A DNA stretch of 64,000 nucleotides, taken from positions 24,654,761-24,718,760 of the forward strand of contig CP137679.1 of the NCBI GenBank assembly GCA_037976565.1. Direction: 5' to 3'. Under the pieces are notes generated by a model that was given only the letters and a program-made list of their open reading frames with translations, did no database searches and had not been told where the DNA came from. The first letter of the stretch is position 1. Each line of letters starts with the position of its first letter. The translations under genes were made by a program, and so were the position numbers. Positions 48,357 to 58,860 of the stretch are shown here, one piece after another. Origin of the DNA: Mesocentrotus franciscanus (taxonomy: Eukaryota; Echinodermata; Echinoidea; Camarodonta; Strongylocentrotidae).

Positions 48357-50779
48357 TTTTATTTCATCCGTACACTTTTTTGTGTAAACGTTTACTCGAA
48401 ATCGACATGGTCAATTTCCTTCAATTTCTGTCAGTCATCAGGCCCTATAATATCAAGTTCTAGTAACTTTCTCAAGGTCATGGGGTCATCGTGACGTCAT
48501 CCAGGCGCCATTTTGTAAACATCAGGTCATTATCTTATCTCGATAACGAGTCATCAAAAATCAACCATATTTGGTATACATCAATTTTAGGTCAAAGGTC
48601 AACAAAAATGTCGACAAAATCCGCGCGCACCTCGACGCGCGCGTACGCGCATCAAAATTTCAAAATGCTCTAATTCGTCCCAAATTTTGTTTGCACACGT
48701 TTCAGGCCATTTTAAGCATTTTCAAAATTTGCGCGCGCGCACTGATGCGCGCGTTTTCGCGCGTATTGGCATTTTGCAACATCAAATCACCAAATTTTTC
48801 TGCATCATATTTGGCACATTTTTCCAAGCATTTTGATACCTTGTTCACTTTTTCTGACCAGTAATAACGCAATGAGCGTCCGTCAAAGTATAACAGCACC
48901 CGCGGACCGCGCTATCTCTATCCACAATACATAGGCAAAAACATGCCTATACAAAACTCATTGTAACTCTTCAGAATGGATGGATACCCCAATTTTTTTC
49001 ATATTTGGATAGATTATGAGTCGGAGATATGATTTCATGTCTCATTTGACCCTCAATCAACTCATGACGTCATCATATGGCCTCCGAACTCAAAATTTCA
49101 ATTTGCATATTATGACGTCAGCATATTTTTGGAAAATTGATTGTATCTCTGTAAATATTGATCGATTTTCTTCCAAATTTTGATATGTTCTAGCTGAGAC
49201 AATTCTCTACAAATGCAGTCACCACGATTTTTCATTTTGACAAAGGCATCATGGCGTATTTTTGCGATTAAAGGAGGCATGTCAATTTTTCACATTTTGC
49301 GTGTATTCTCTATGGGACATGACTTTTTCCTAAACTGGATTCTACATTCCCGTCTTTCGCGAGCAATATCTCCGTCGTTTTAGCTTTGTTTTCGCTGAGC
49401 TTCGAGTATGTTGTAGCTGAGACAATAAGCTATCACAAGTGTGCCCTTTATTTTTCGATCAGATGCCGGGATCATGCTCATATTTCACTTGCAAAGTGGG
49501 ATTTGAGAATTCCATTTTCCGTTCACGTGTAATGTCTATGTGGATTATTTTGGTATAGTGGTCATAGCACTTGCCTCCCATTCCGGCGACCCAAGTTCGA
49601 TTCCTGGTGGGTCATTTTTTTTTTTTTTTTGCCGTCGTTTTAAATTTGATTTTATGATCTTCTTCGACTATTATAACATATTATCATATACAATCACAAA
49701 CAATGTAATAAAATGCCTAATTTTGCGTGTTATATCTATGGGAGAAGAATGTCAATCGTTTGAGTACAACCCTATGGGAAATCTGATTCCTTGTCGTGTA
49801 TTAAACCTATAGGGTTAATCTCCCAAGTCTGTTGGAATATATCAAATCATCCCATTTTCATGATGTTTAGTCTCCTTCCCAGACGTTTATACTTTCCAGT
49901 AATTCAGCCTAGGTATATGCAATCTTTACGTCTCTCCCGCGGACATAGAATTGTTTACATGTCTATAACTTCTCTCTTTCTCTATAATATAGTAAATATT
50001 CAATTCTATTTATGCTGGAAATATTAAAAGCATCGTTCTCCATTGCATCTCTTTCTCTTGCTCTCTCTTGCTCTGTTTCCCTTCCCCTCTCTTGATCTGC
50101 CCTCTATCCTTCTCTTGCTCTCTCATTGCATCTCTCTCTCTACTCTTTCACTCTCTCCCTATCTCTGTCTCCCTCTCTTGCTCTGCCTAGCTCCCTCTGT
50201 CTCTGCCTCTCATTGTATACTCTCTCACCCTCTCCCTTTCCCGGCCTCTGGTTCTCGTTCTCCCTCCGATATCTATTGTAATTTTCTTTAATTTCCTCTA
50301 GCTCTTCATTTTGCCCTTTGTATTCTTATTTCACCCCTACCATGTCCTCTCTCCTTCAAAGTGTATGCATTCTGATTCCTCTTTCTTCCCTCGGTCCAGC
50401 TCATGTATTTTTACATGTCAATAACTCGTCTCCCTCTCTCCTTCTCTATATCTATATTTTCATTAAATTTCATTATGATCATGATTTTGATCATAATCAT
50501 TTCTCAATATTTTGTTCATCAGTTAAGTTATCACTTCAGTTCAGGTCACAGTTCAATCTATCAGTTCATTCATCAGTTCATCAGTTTAGCTCATCAATTC
50601 AGTTCATTTCACATCAGTTCAATATATCAGTTCATCAGTACTTCATTCATCAGTTCATATCTTAATACATCATTTTACATTAACATCATTAAATTGGATC
50701 ATTGAATTGAAGATTAGCATGATCATAAGAATTGAAGACAGATCACCTAATTCGTCCTGATGACGAATTACTTTTCTAG
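48357..50779 (+). mobile_element. Helentron-like unit H16, family I, mosaic
   Basis: Starts after CTAG of H15 without a 5' palindrome. The first 520 bp (48357-48880) are strongly diverged from H15, but from about 48885 to the CTAG at 50776-50779 it is nearly identical to H15, including the CT tract, the TCAGTTCA repeats and the 3' hairpin. A marker segment CAAAGTATAACAGCACCCGC is shared only by H15 (46468) and H16 (48891). Confidence 0.88.
49542..49614 (+). pseudogene. tRNA-Gly-like module in H16
   Basis: Intact 73-base module followed by 16 T. Confidence 0.78.
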
Positions 50780-52311
50780 TTGTTATTATTATTGTTATTA
50801 TTAATTTTGTTATGATTCTTATCGTTATTTCTCTTCCTTCTTTTTTTGTTATCATAATTATATTTTTTAAATATACGTTATGTGCCCAGGATTTATTGCT
50901 AAAATACATCCAAGATGTTTACCAAAGTTCACAAGTACAAATTTTAATTGATAATATATTTGTATATCTTGTCCGTTTGATAATTATTTATGTTCTGTGC
51001 AGACTCCGGTACTATACGTACTGTTGTAAGTTTTTCTTTTCCTAGTCATGCACTTGTATGTTAATGTTAGGCCTATACCATTTTGGACTCATGTTCAATT
51101 GTGTGTTGTATCTAGAGTCCCTGATTTTGTATAAATTGATAGTATGTTAATTGATGTTATATATATTTGCAGAAACAGCTGGAAAGTGATTTTTATGCCA
51201 TGTTATTTTGTGCATGATTAATAAATTTGAATTCAATTGAATTTATGTCTTTTCTAATGTATTTCTTAGTTTTTCCTTCTTTCATCTTCTCTCTTCCCTA
51301 ATATATTGATTTGTTTTCCCCCTTTTTTCTCTTTCTATTCTTACTGTTGGATTGCCTTCTTTATCTATATTTCCTTTTGTATTTATTTAATTTTCTTTTC
51401 CTTTGAGCTTCTATTTTATTATTTCCGTTTAAAAAAAAATAATGAGCATGCGATATAGACTGTTGTTCATAAAGTCCTTGATGAAACTTATTCCTTGACA
51501 AAGTGCATATTTTCTCAAAACTTTAATGATCAATTTTCTCATAATGACAATCAAACCACAATTAATCTTTACAAACTGTGTATTATACTAAAAATTAGGG
51601 TACTGAATCAATAGAATGAAGGTTTATTTTTCTACAATTTTCTTCAACATTGGTCAGTGTAACGAAATTATTCCAACTTTATGGTATCAGTGTTTAAAAA
51701 TACGTTATATAATTTTTAATAAATGCATTCGTATTACTGTTAGGTTGTTGGCTTGTTTTATTCTGTACAACGCAAGTAAATGACAATGTTTGGAAAGGTT
51801 GTACTCAATTTGTTCAAGTCATAGTAATCTACATCATGAGACTATCTTCCTCATGCAAAAAACCGACTTAGCATTGGTTAATTCCTTTCGTTCTAAGTTT
51901 GTTTTCATCTTAAATTTTCCATTTTAATCATATTTTAAGCATGATTAGCAAAATTCTTTACAAAAGTCATAAAAAACAATCATAATTTGGTAATATTTAC
52001 CTCTCAGCCAACGCGTACGTGGCCTTGTCTTACCGTTCATTAGGAGGAATTCGCGGTTTCGAGGCATAGTTGTTTGCCCAGACCCTTAATAGAAACATCA
52101 CATAGAGACATGCACTAAAACATTTCCAAACAACCTTAAATATGGAAGCAAGCTTAATTGATATATTTTATTAGTGCTTAGTACATTTAATATTAATGAT
52201 TTCGAGTTTTTGGTTTAACTATTCGTATAGAAAGGGAGAGGGGGAAATCAATAGATGGTGCAACGGGTATGAATACATAATCCAGTCAGTGGTCGGGTCT
52301 TCCGAACCAGG
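50780..52311. other. R2 continuation, then non-coding AT-rich DNA
   Basis: 50780-50960 continues repeat R2 (ATT microsatellite, ACGTTATGTGCC, CATCCAAGATGT, compare 25190-25240). Beyond it no gene, RNA or repeat is recognised to 52311. Confidence 0.5.
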
Positions 52312-52426
52312 TAGGCAATGTTTTGGAACATGTAGTAGGCTGCGCATACACGTCACTACAGTCATGAAGGAAATGTCGACGCCCCCTAATGAATATGCAT
52401 TATGCCTTTGCCTGCACGGCGTGTAT

Positions 52427-52592
52427 GGCGCGCCGTTTGACCAATACATCAGATAAACACTGTTTATCGCCGAAAAAAGTGTTTATCTCCGATAAACAGT
52501 GTTTATCAAGAGAAACTGTGTTTATCAGTCGATAAACATAGTTTCTCTCGATAAACACTGTTTATCTGATTTATTGGGCAAATGGCGCGCAC
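52427..52592. repeat. 166-bp imperfect palindrome of GATAAACA/TGTTTATC words
   Basis: Outer arms GGCGCGCCGTTTGACCAATA and the complement of TATTGGGCAAATGGCGCGC enclose ATCAGATAAACA...TGTTTATCTGAT. Inside, GATAAACA or its complement occurs about nine times, with CTATGTTT/AGAAACT variants. It could extrude as a branched hairpin. Confidence 0.85.
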
Positions 52593-52639
52593 TCGTACTC
52601 CAGATCAGAGCCGTATGCACTACTCCACACGTTAGTCAG

Positions 52640-53350
52640 GTGGCTTGGTGAAATTACAATTTTTGGTACAGGGCTTCCTTAGGAACTACTGAACGATATT
52701 ATGCATGGTAGGCCTAGGAGTCCCCGGCAAGAATATTATATAGAGGTGTGGGGCGGGGGCGTCGCCTCGTAGCCCACAAATAATTAATAAGGTAATATAA
52801 CATTGAGTTTTTGTTGTACAAACGCCATTTTTGGTACAGGGCTTCATTAGGACCTGCTGAATGATGGTAGGAGAGAAGCATAACTAACTATGGCGTTTGT
52901 ACAACAAAAACTCAATGGTATATTACTTTTAAATTATTTGTGGACTACGCCCCACACCCTTATATGATATTCTTGCCGGGGGCTCCTACCCTCATATCGT
53001 TCAGTAGGTCCTAAGGAAGCCCTGTACCAAAAATGGCATTTGTACAAGAACAAATCAATTTTATAATACCTTATAAATTATTTGGGGGCTACGAGGCGAC
53101 GCCCCCGCCCGACACCCTTATATGATATTCTTGCCGGGGGCTCCTACCCCAATATCGTTCAGTAGGTCCTAAGGAAGCCCTGTACCTAAAATGGCATTTG
53201 TACAACAACAAATCAATGTTATGAAATTATTTGGGGCTCCATAAAGACGCCCCGCCCCACACCCTTAAATTGACATTTTTGCCGGGGGCTCTTAGCCTAA
53301 TATCGTTTAGTAGGTCTTAAGGAAGCCCTATGTACCAAATATGGTGCTTT
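52640..53350. repeat. Inverted and tandem repeats, 170-180 bp unit
   Basis: One plus-oriented copy (52650-52830: GGTACAGGGCTTCCTTAGGA, CCCCGGCAAGAATAT, GGGCGGGGGCGTCGCCTCGT) is followed by three copies in the opposite orientation (about 52895, 53075, 53245). The first inverted pair gives a hairpin with a roughly 60-bp centre. Confidence 0.85.
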
Positions 53351-53379
53351 TATCAGGCAATTAAGTAACGGTAATTTCT

Positions 53380-54610
53380 TAATGCAATTACTTAATTAAA
53401 GGGAGTGTATATAGTACGAGTGTGTATAGTCAAAACCATGTAATATATTCAAAGGATGGAAATTTTGGAACAGGTAAAATGCAGCTTGGAACAGGTCGAA
53501 TGCAATAACTTGATTGATGCAAGTGTGTAGGGAAAAACAATATAATCACCCAAAGATCGAAATTTTGGAACAGGTACAATGCAGCTTGGAACAGGTAGAA
53601 TGCAATTACTTAATTAAAGGGAGTGTATATAGTACGAGTGTGTATAGTCAAAACCATGTAATATATTCAAAGGATGGAAATTTTGGAACAGGTAAAATGC
53701 AGCTTGGAACAGGTAGAATGCAATAACTTGATTGATATACAAGTTTGTAGGGAAAAACAATATCACCCAAAGATCGAAATTTTGGAACAGGTACAATGCA
53801 GCTTGGAACAGGTAGAATGCAATTACTTAAGTAAAGGGAGTGTATATAGTACGAGTGTGTATAGTCAAAACCATGTACATGTAATATATACAAAGGATGG
53901 AAATTTTGGAACAGATACAATGCAGCTTGGAACAGGTAGAATGCAATAACTTGATTGATGCAAGTGTGTAGGGAAAAACAATATAATAACCCAAAGATCG
54001 AAATTTTGGAACAGGTACAATGCAGCTTGGAACAGGTAGAATGCAATTACTTAATTAAAGGGAGTGTATATAGTACGAGTGTGTATAGTCAAAACCATGT
54101 AATATATTCAAAGGATGGAAATTTTGGAACAGGTAAAATGCAGCTTGGAACAGGTAGAATGCAATAACTTGATTGATATACAAGTTTGTAGGGAAAAACA
54201 ATATCACCCAAAGATCGAAATTTTGGAACAGGTACAATGCAGCTTGGAACAGGTAAAATGCAATTACTTAATTGAAGGGAGTGTGTAGGGAAAAACAATA
54301 TAATCATGCACCCAAAGATCGAAATTTTGGAACAGGTACAATGCAGCTTGGAACAGGTAGAAAACAATTACTTAATTGATGGGAGTGTAGACTCTGTAGA
54401 GTATGTGTTTGTAGTCAAAACCATATACAAAGGATGGAAATTTTGGAACAGGTAAAATGCAGCTTGGAACAGGTACAATGCAATAACTTGATTGATGCAA
54501 TTAGTGTGTAGGCAAAACAATATAATCACCCAAAGATAGAAATTTTGGAACACGTACTAACGTAAAATGCAGCTTTAATTGGAAGAGGTAAAATGCAATT
54601 ACTTAATTGA
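53380..54610. repeat. Tandem array: 220-bp unit, 441-bp higher-order repeat
   Basis: Core GAAATTTTGGAACAGGTA, AATGCAGCTTGGAACAGGTA, GAATGCAATTACTTAATT recurs about every 100-120 bp. Two alternating flank types (GTGTATATAGTACGAGTGTG, and GTGTGTAGGGAAAAACAATA) make a 441-bp period: 53514-53796 is repeated almost exactly at 53955-54237. Frames inside are repeats, not genes. Confidence 0.92.
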
Positions 54611-54948
54611 TGCAAGTATAGGCCTATGTAGTCAAAAGTCAAAACAATACAATACAAATATAGAAAGGCAATAACTTATAATTGATGCAAGTATAGATGT
54701 AATGAATGTATTCAAAACAATACAAGTGTATAGTGAAATACATTTAGACCAGGCTAGATATAGCTAGAATCAGGCCTACTAGTTCAGACGTGCTGAAATA
54801 GCCTAGATAGTATAATACATTCACAGTACACACGCCGTGCAGGCAAAGGCATAATGCATATTCATTAGGGGGCGTCGACATTTCCTTCATGTAGTGACGT
54901 GCGCAGCCTACTACATGTTCCAAAACATTGCCTATACCTCCGAACCAC

Positions 54949-55254
54949 GGCCTTCCACCGAGAGTCAGAATGATTTAAAATTAAGAATGTTTCTAGCCGT
55001 CTTGCTTTGAATTATGACCGTAATAAAACTATCAAGACTAAAAAAAAGACTCACGACCTTCGTCATAGGCGCATGCACTAAACGAACAGTCTTACACTAG
55101 TCTTTTAATGATCTTCTTTAAAAAATGCCATGAGATTTAAAAAAGACCGTTTGTCCGCGACCAAAACTGTTTAAAGACATTTCAATGGAATTGAAGACAT
55201 TCGCAAGATCATTTTAAGTCATTTTGTCCGGCCTGTTCATAGTGGATCTAGGTG
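54949..55254. other. Non-coding spacer
   Basis: No supported feature. Confidence 0.35.
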
Positions 55255-55927
55255 GTAATTTTTCAAGATTATTATTTTGGTCTACTGTAAGACTTCTATG
55301 GAACGCTGGAGCACAATATTCTAAATTTGTCGTGTATATAACCTGCGTATATTGTCACTAAATCCTTCAAAGGTAAATTGAATTTCTTAAGTTTTCTCAA
55401 CATGTACAGTTTTCTATTGCACCTTTTGACTAAATCATTAACATGTAAATTCCATTTTAAATCAGATTGTATAATTAATGACTCCAAGAATTTTGATAGT
55501 TTGTACATTGCATATAGTAGAGTACGTCATTAATGGAAAGAACTTCAGGAGGAGCAGGATTTTTCATAAAAGTAACCTGCAGAGTAAAACACTTCGAGGG
55601 ATTGAGTGACATCATATTGTTTGATTGTGATCACCAGTATTGCACAGAGTTAAGTATGGGTTGTAATTGTGAAACGTCTGTTGATTTACGACATTGCACT
55701 AAATATAAATCATCGACATATTTGAAGTAATGTATAGGAATATTTCCACATAAATCATTAACCATAATTGACAAAAGAATTGGGCCAAGACGTGTCCCTT
55801 GGGGAATACCGGCATGACTAACTTTAATATCAGACAGAGTTCCATTATATAATGTACTTTGTTTACGACATTCTAAAAAACTTATGATCCAATTTATTAT
55901 CCAAGGTTTTATGAGCATATTAACCAT
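55255..55927 (-). pseudogene. Non-LTR reverse transcriptase fragment (YVDD)
   Basis: Minus strand: WIISFLECRKQSTLYNG, IPQGTRLGPILLSIMVNDL and the catalytic YVDDLYLV are in one frame (55927-55631). After a frame change, SDLKWNLHVNDLVKRCNRKL and LYMLRKLKKFNL follow, and after another near 55320 LEYCAPAFHRSLTVDQNN. These are the RT palm, thumb and post-RT boxes of a jockey/CR1-like element. It is truncated at both ends and carries at least two frameshifts. Confidence 0.85.
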
Positions 55928-56021
55928 TTTTTTTCATTTAGAATATTGTGATCTAAACATTTCAGACACCACTGTGTGACTGTACAAAACTCAACTGATT
56001 TCACTCAAAATCGGTACTTTA
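55928..56021. other. Short spacer ending in TTA target site
   Basis: Bases 56019-56021 (TTA) repeat at 57602-57604 as a possible 3-bp target duplication of the adjoining element. Confidence 0.5.
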
Positions 56022-57601
56022 TGCCTGGATTACATTTGCCCCGGGCGCCGTACGAAAAATTGGTCTACGATTTTCGTGCGATTTTGGGGGCATCGTAGGA
56101 GGCTAGGGGCTACGATGTTTGTGTCTACATTATCTACGAGCATCGTGCCATTTCTTGTATCGGCCCTCGGGGGCACGCCGGGGCAAATCCGTACAGAGGC
56201 GCTTGGAGATTTACGGAAATCGTGCAATTTCAGTGCAGTAGCCGTGCAGTCTCCGCAACCTCCGCACGGAAATCGTACGAAGCACGTGCAGCTTCCGTGC
56301 AGAGGTTGCGCGGAGAAGGCGCGGCGACCGTGCAGCCACCGTGCCGTTTTTGAGGGTCCCCCATGTTCACCGAAAAATCGTGCGTTTGCTGCCCGATCAG
56401 CGCGAGGCCTCCGCGCGATGCCCGTGGGGGAGGATTGTGCAATGCCACCTACGACATGTCTACGGGCTACGGGCTTACGATTTTCAAATTTGTATAACTT
56501 CTCGCGAAACAAAATCCTATTAGAGGGCGTGGATCCCGTGAATCCGTACGAATATCTCACGACCGCCTCCTGCCTCCGCACGGAGGCCGCACGGAAAAGG
56601 GGATACGGGCGGGATACGGGCTCCGTAGACTAATCGCAGGCCAAATGTACGGGAGACTCAGGTTAGTTGAGCCACTTTTTACTCAAGGTCACCTGGTGCC
56701 CTTGGGTAATGTTTTGTAAGGCTGTTTGGGGGTGGGATTGAAAGATCAGTATGTTAGGCATATTATTTCTGTATAATTATTATGAAAAAACGTTTTTGAT
56801 TTTAGAGCCAGGGGAGATTTAAAAAAAGTGGTCAAGTGGCTCAATTAACACCAACAGACAGGTTAGTTGAGCCAGGGTGTCAGGATAGTTGAGCCATTAT
56901 GTAGATCAGTGGCATGAATCCATGTTTGTGAACAAAATTAATGAGACACTCTTTTAATTTGTTTAAGTAATTTTGTTTTATTCCTCCAAAAGTGTAATAC
57001 AAACAAAAACATACAATTGAATAAAATAAATACACAAACACACAATTTCACACAAACCCACACACGCATACACAAACACACTTGCAAATACTGGATCAAC
57101 TAAGTAACTAACCACACACACATCGGCTCAACTAATACCTCACCCACCATTTTGAATTCATCGTGGTGAAAAGTGAAAGTCTTAATTACTAGACACAAAT
57201 CAAATAATAAGGTTAAAATGATATACAATGATAGTCAGTTAAATCTATAAGGTGTAGAAAATATGAGGACATGTCCACTTTTCACGGAATTCACTTTGAA
57301 CAGCAAAAATCAAATTTTGTAGATTTACATAAGCTTAATTTAACCCGTTGAATACTGCATTGTGAAAGTCTCATAAGCTTAATACAGGGACCACCAGGCT
57401 CCCGTAGGCAAAGGGTTAATTGTAGTCTGCATCCCTGTGTCAAATTTAGCACATGTGTTCCCTGTACCATAAGGTAATATCAGATGGCAGCATTTAATTT
57501 TAAAAATGGTCATGGTTTATTTTAGAGGGGGTGGCTCAACTAACCAACCGGCTCAACTAACCAACCGGCTCAACTAACCTAAGTCTCCCCTAATCCAGGC
57601 A
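56022..57601. mobile_element. TIR element, GC-rich, split by a nested TA-inserting element
   Basis: Left end TGCCTGGATTACATTTG (56022). If the inner element (56650-57590) and one TA are removed, the right end reads GGCCAAATGTAATCCAGGCA, the exact complement over 17 bases. Flanking TTA on both sides is compatible with PIF/Harbinger-type 3-bp duplications. The 620-bp body is strikingly GC-rich, full of CGTACGG/CCGTGCAG words, and opens frames of about 185 codons on both strands. I treat those as compositional artefacts, because no motif is recognisable in either. Confidence 0.82.
56650..57590. mobile_element. Nested TIR element, 941 bp, TA target
   Basis: Inverted ends of about 24 bp: left CGGGAGACTCAGGTTAGTTG, right complement GGGGAGACTTAGGTTAGTTG, both continuing AGCC, two mismatches. 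TA flanks both sides. GTTAGTTGAGCC recurs subterminally (56864, 56885 and inverted at 57123, 57533-57575), like repeated transposase-binding sites. TA duplication suggests a Tc1/mariner-like or other TA-specific MITE. Non-coding, with CACACAC repeats at 57040-57120. Confidence 0.87.
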
Positions 57602-57604
57602 TTA

Positions 57605-58119
57605 TTGACAATTGATGACACCTAAATGGCAGTAAAATATAATTTTTTTCAACTTACCGATGTTTCTTTGTTAGAAAGAATAATTTAAAAATTCAAATTG
57701 TGAGTCTACTGTCAAACTTTTTTTAATTTTTTTTATTGGGTACTCAAAAATAACATAAAAGCCAATGGCTATTTACAATTATGTACAGGAATGTGAAATG
57801 ACAAAAACATCATGTAGTCCACTACAACTCAAATATAATTTTTTTTTTTAAATGAAGGCTTAACTTGCCATGCTTGGCTGAAATTACATATTCAGATTTA
57901 GACTTAATTTTTTTCAAAGATATAAGACCATGAAAATTTGGTTTCTCTTTCTTAAATTTGCAGCAGTGTATGTAGAACCTGGTACACAATAGGAAGAAAT
58001 TTATACATATTGAATTTTGATAGTTCTTGGGACCAGGCGTGTACGCAGCGGGGGGGGGGTTGGGGTTAACCCCTCAAATTTGTGTTATGTGTGTGTTTCA
58101 GAGCAACTCCCTCAGTTTT
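57605..58119. other. AT-rich non-coding DNA; lone CAGGCGTGTACGCAG end
   Basis: At 58034 CAGGCGTGTACGCAGC followed by a G run resembles a hAT-type end, but I find no matching inverted partner nearby. Confidence 0.4.
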
Positions 58120-58860
58120 TTCAAGTGAAATAGGATGAACAAAATGACCTTACCCCCACTGAACAAAATATCTTAATGAACATATGATCTTTATCCTTTT
58201 GGGGGATTAGGGTTATCACACCTGTTCTTTGAGTCTGTGACATAATACCAGATGTAAAAGTATAATTATAAAAACCAATTAACATATCACATATTTCATT
58301 GAAAAATATGACATTAAATTCTTTTGGTAGACCGTCCAGACCAGGGCAACTATTTGAAGGCATAGATTTCAAGGAGTTAAAAATCTCATTTTTTGTAAAA
58401 GGCTGATTTAGTTTTCTCTTTTGTTCTTCAGAAAGTTGTGGAATTTCTAAATTGTCTACAAAAGCATCGGTGACATTACTTGAATTTTCAGTCCAGTTAG
58501 AAGAATATAAATTAGAGTAAAAGTAAAATAATTCTTTCATAATTTCACGAGTGCTGGTGAGTGCAATGGCGCACCATCATTAGTCTTCAATTTATAAATA
58601 CTTTTCTTTTGTGCCCTCCGTTTCTTTAGGTTACAGAAGTATTTATCGAGTTAGAAGAACCGCTATTATAATTATAAATTGGCCTCGATCCCCAATCAGC
58701 TTTCCACATTTTCAAATTTTCATCTATTGAGTGAGTTTCTTGTAAAAGAATTATATCGTCTTTCCTCTGATGTAGAAACCTAAATATTTGTTTTCTTTTG
58801 AATTTATCTTGCAACCCTCTACAATTAAAAGTACTATATAATTACGCCATTTTATATGAT
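58120..58860 (-). pseudogene. Tx1/L1-type retrotransposon ORF2 with internal deletion
   Basis: Minus strand from about 58850: NCRGLQDKFKRKQIFRFL and DDIILLQETHSIDEN (endonuclease N-terminus), then ADWGSRPIYNYNSGSSNS. The endonuclease stops near 58640 and jumps to an inter-domain linker (RRAQKKSIYKLKTNDGA). After a frame change, 58540-58121 encodes the RT start: FYSNLYSSN, LSEEQKRKLNQPFTKNEI, CPGLDGLPKEF, MSQTQRTGVITLIPQKDKD. It then ends before the catalytic boxes. Most of the endonuclease, including its catalytic C-terminal part, is missing. Confidence 0.87.

Larger units (their letters stand above)
52312..54948. mobile_element. Candidate foldback-type composite with about 120-bp inverted ends
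   Basis: 52312-52433 and the complement of 54833-54948 match nearly throughout: TAGGCAATGTTTTGGAACAT, GTAGTAGGCTGCGCA, AAATGTCGACGCCCCCTAAT and GCATTATGCCTTTGCCTGCA. Between these arms lie a palindrome (52427-52592), inverted and tandem 170-bp repeats (52640-53350) and a 220/441-bp tandem array (53380-54610). Long inverted ends packed with tandem repeats suggest a Foldback-like or other TIR element. No transposase frame or clear target duplication is seen. Confidence 0.65.

Noticed and set aside
52196..52456. Opposing 76- and 86-codon frames
   Set aside because: They lie across the inverted end repeated at 54833-54948 and have no domain; the mirrored copy does not keep the frame.
58034..58060. 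hAT-like element starting CAGGCGTGTACGCAG
   Set aside because: No inverted partner or 8-bp duplication found within several kilobases; left as a lone end.
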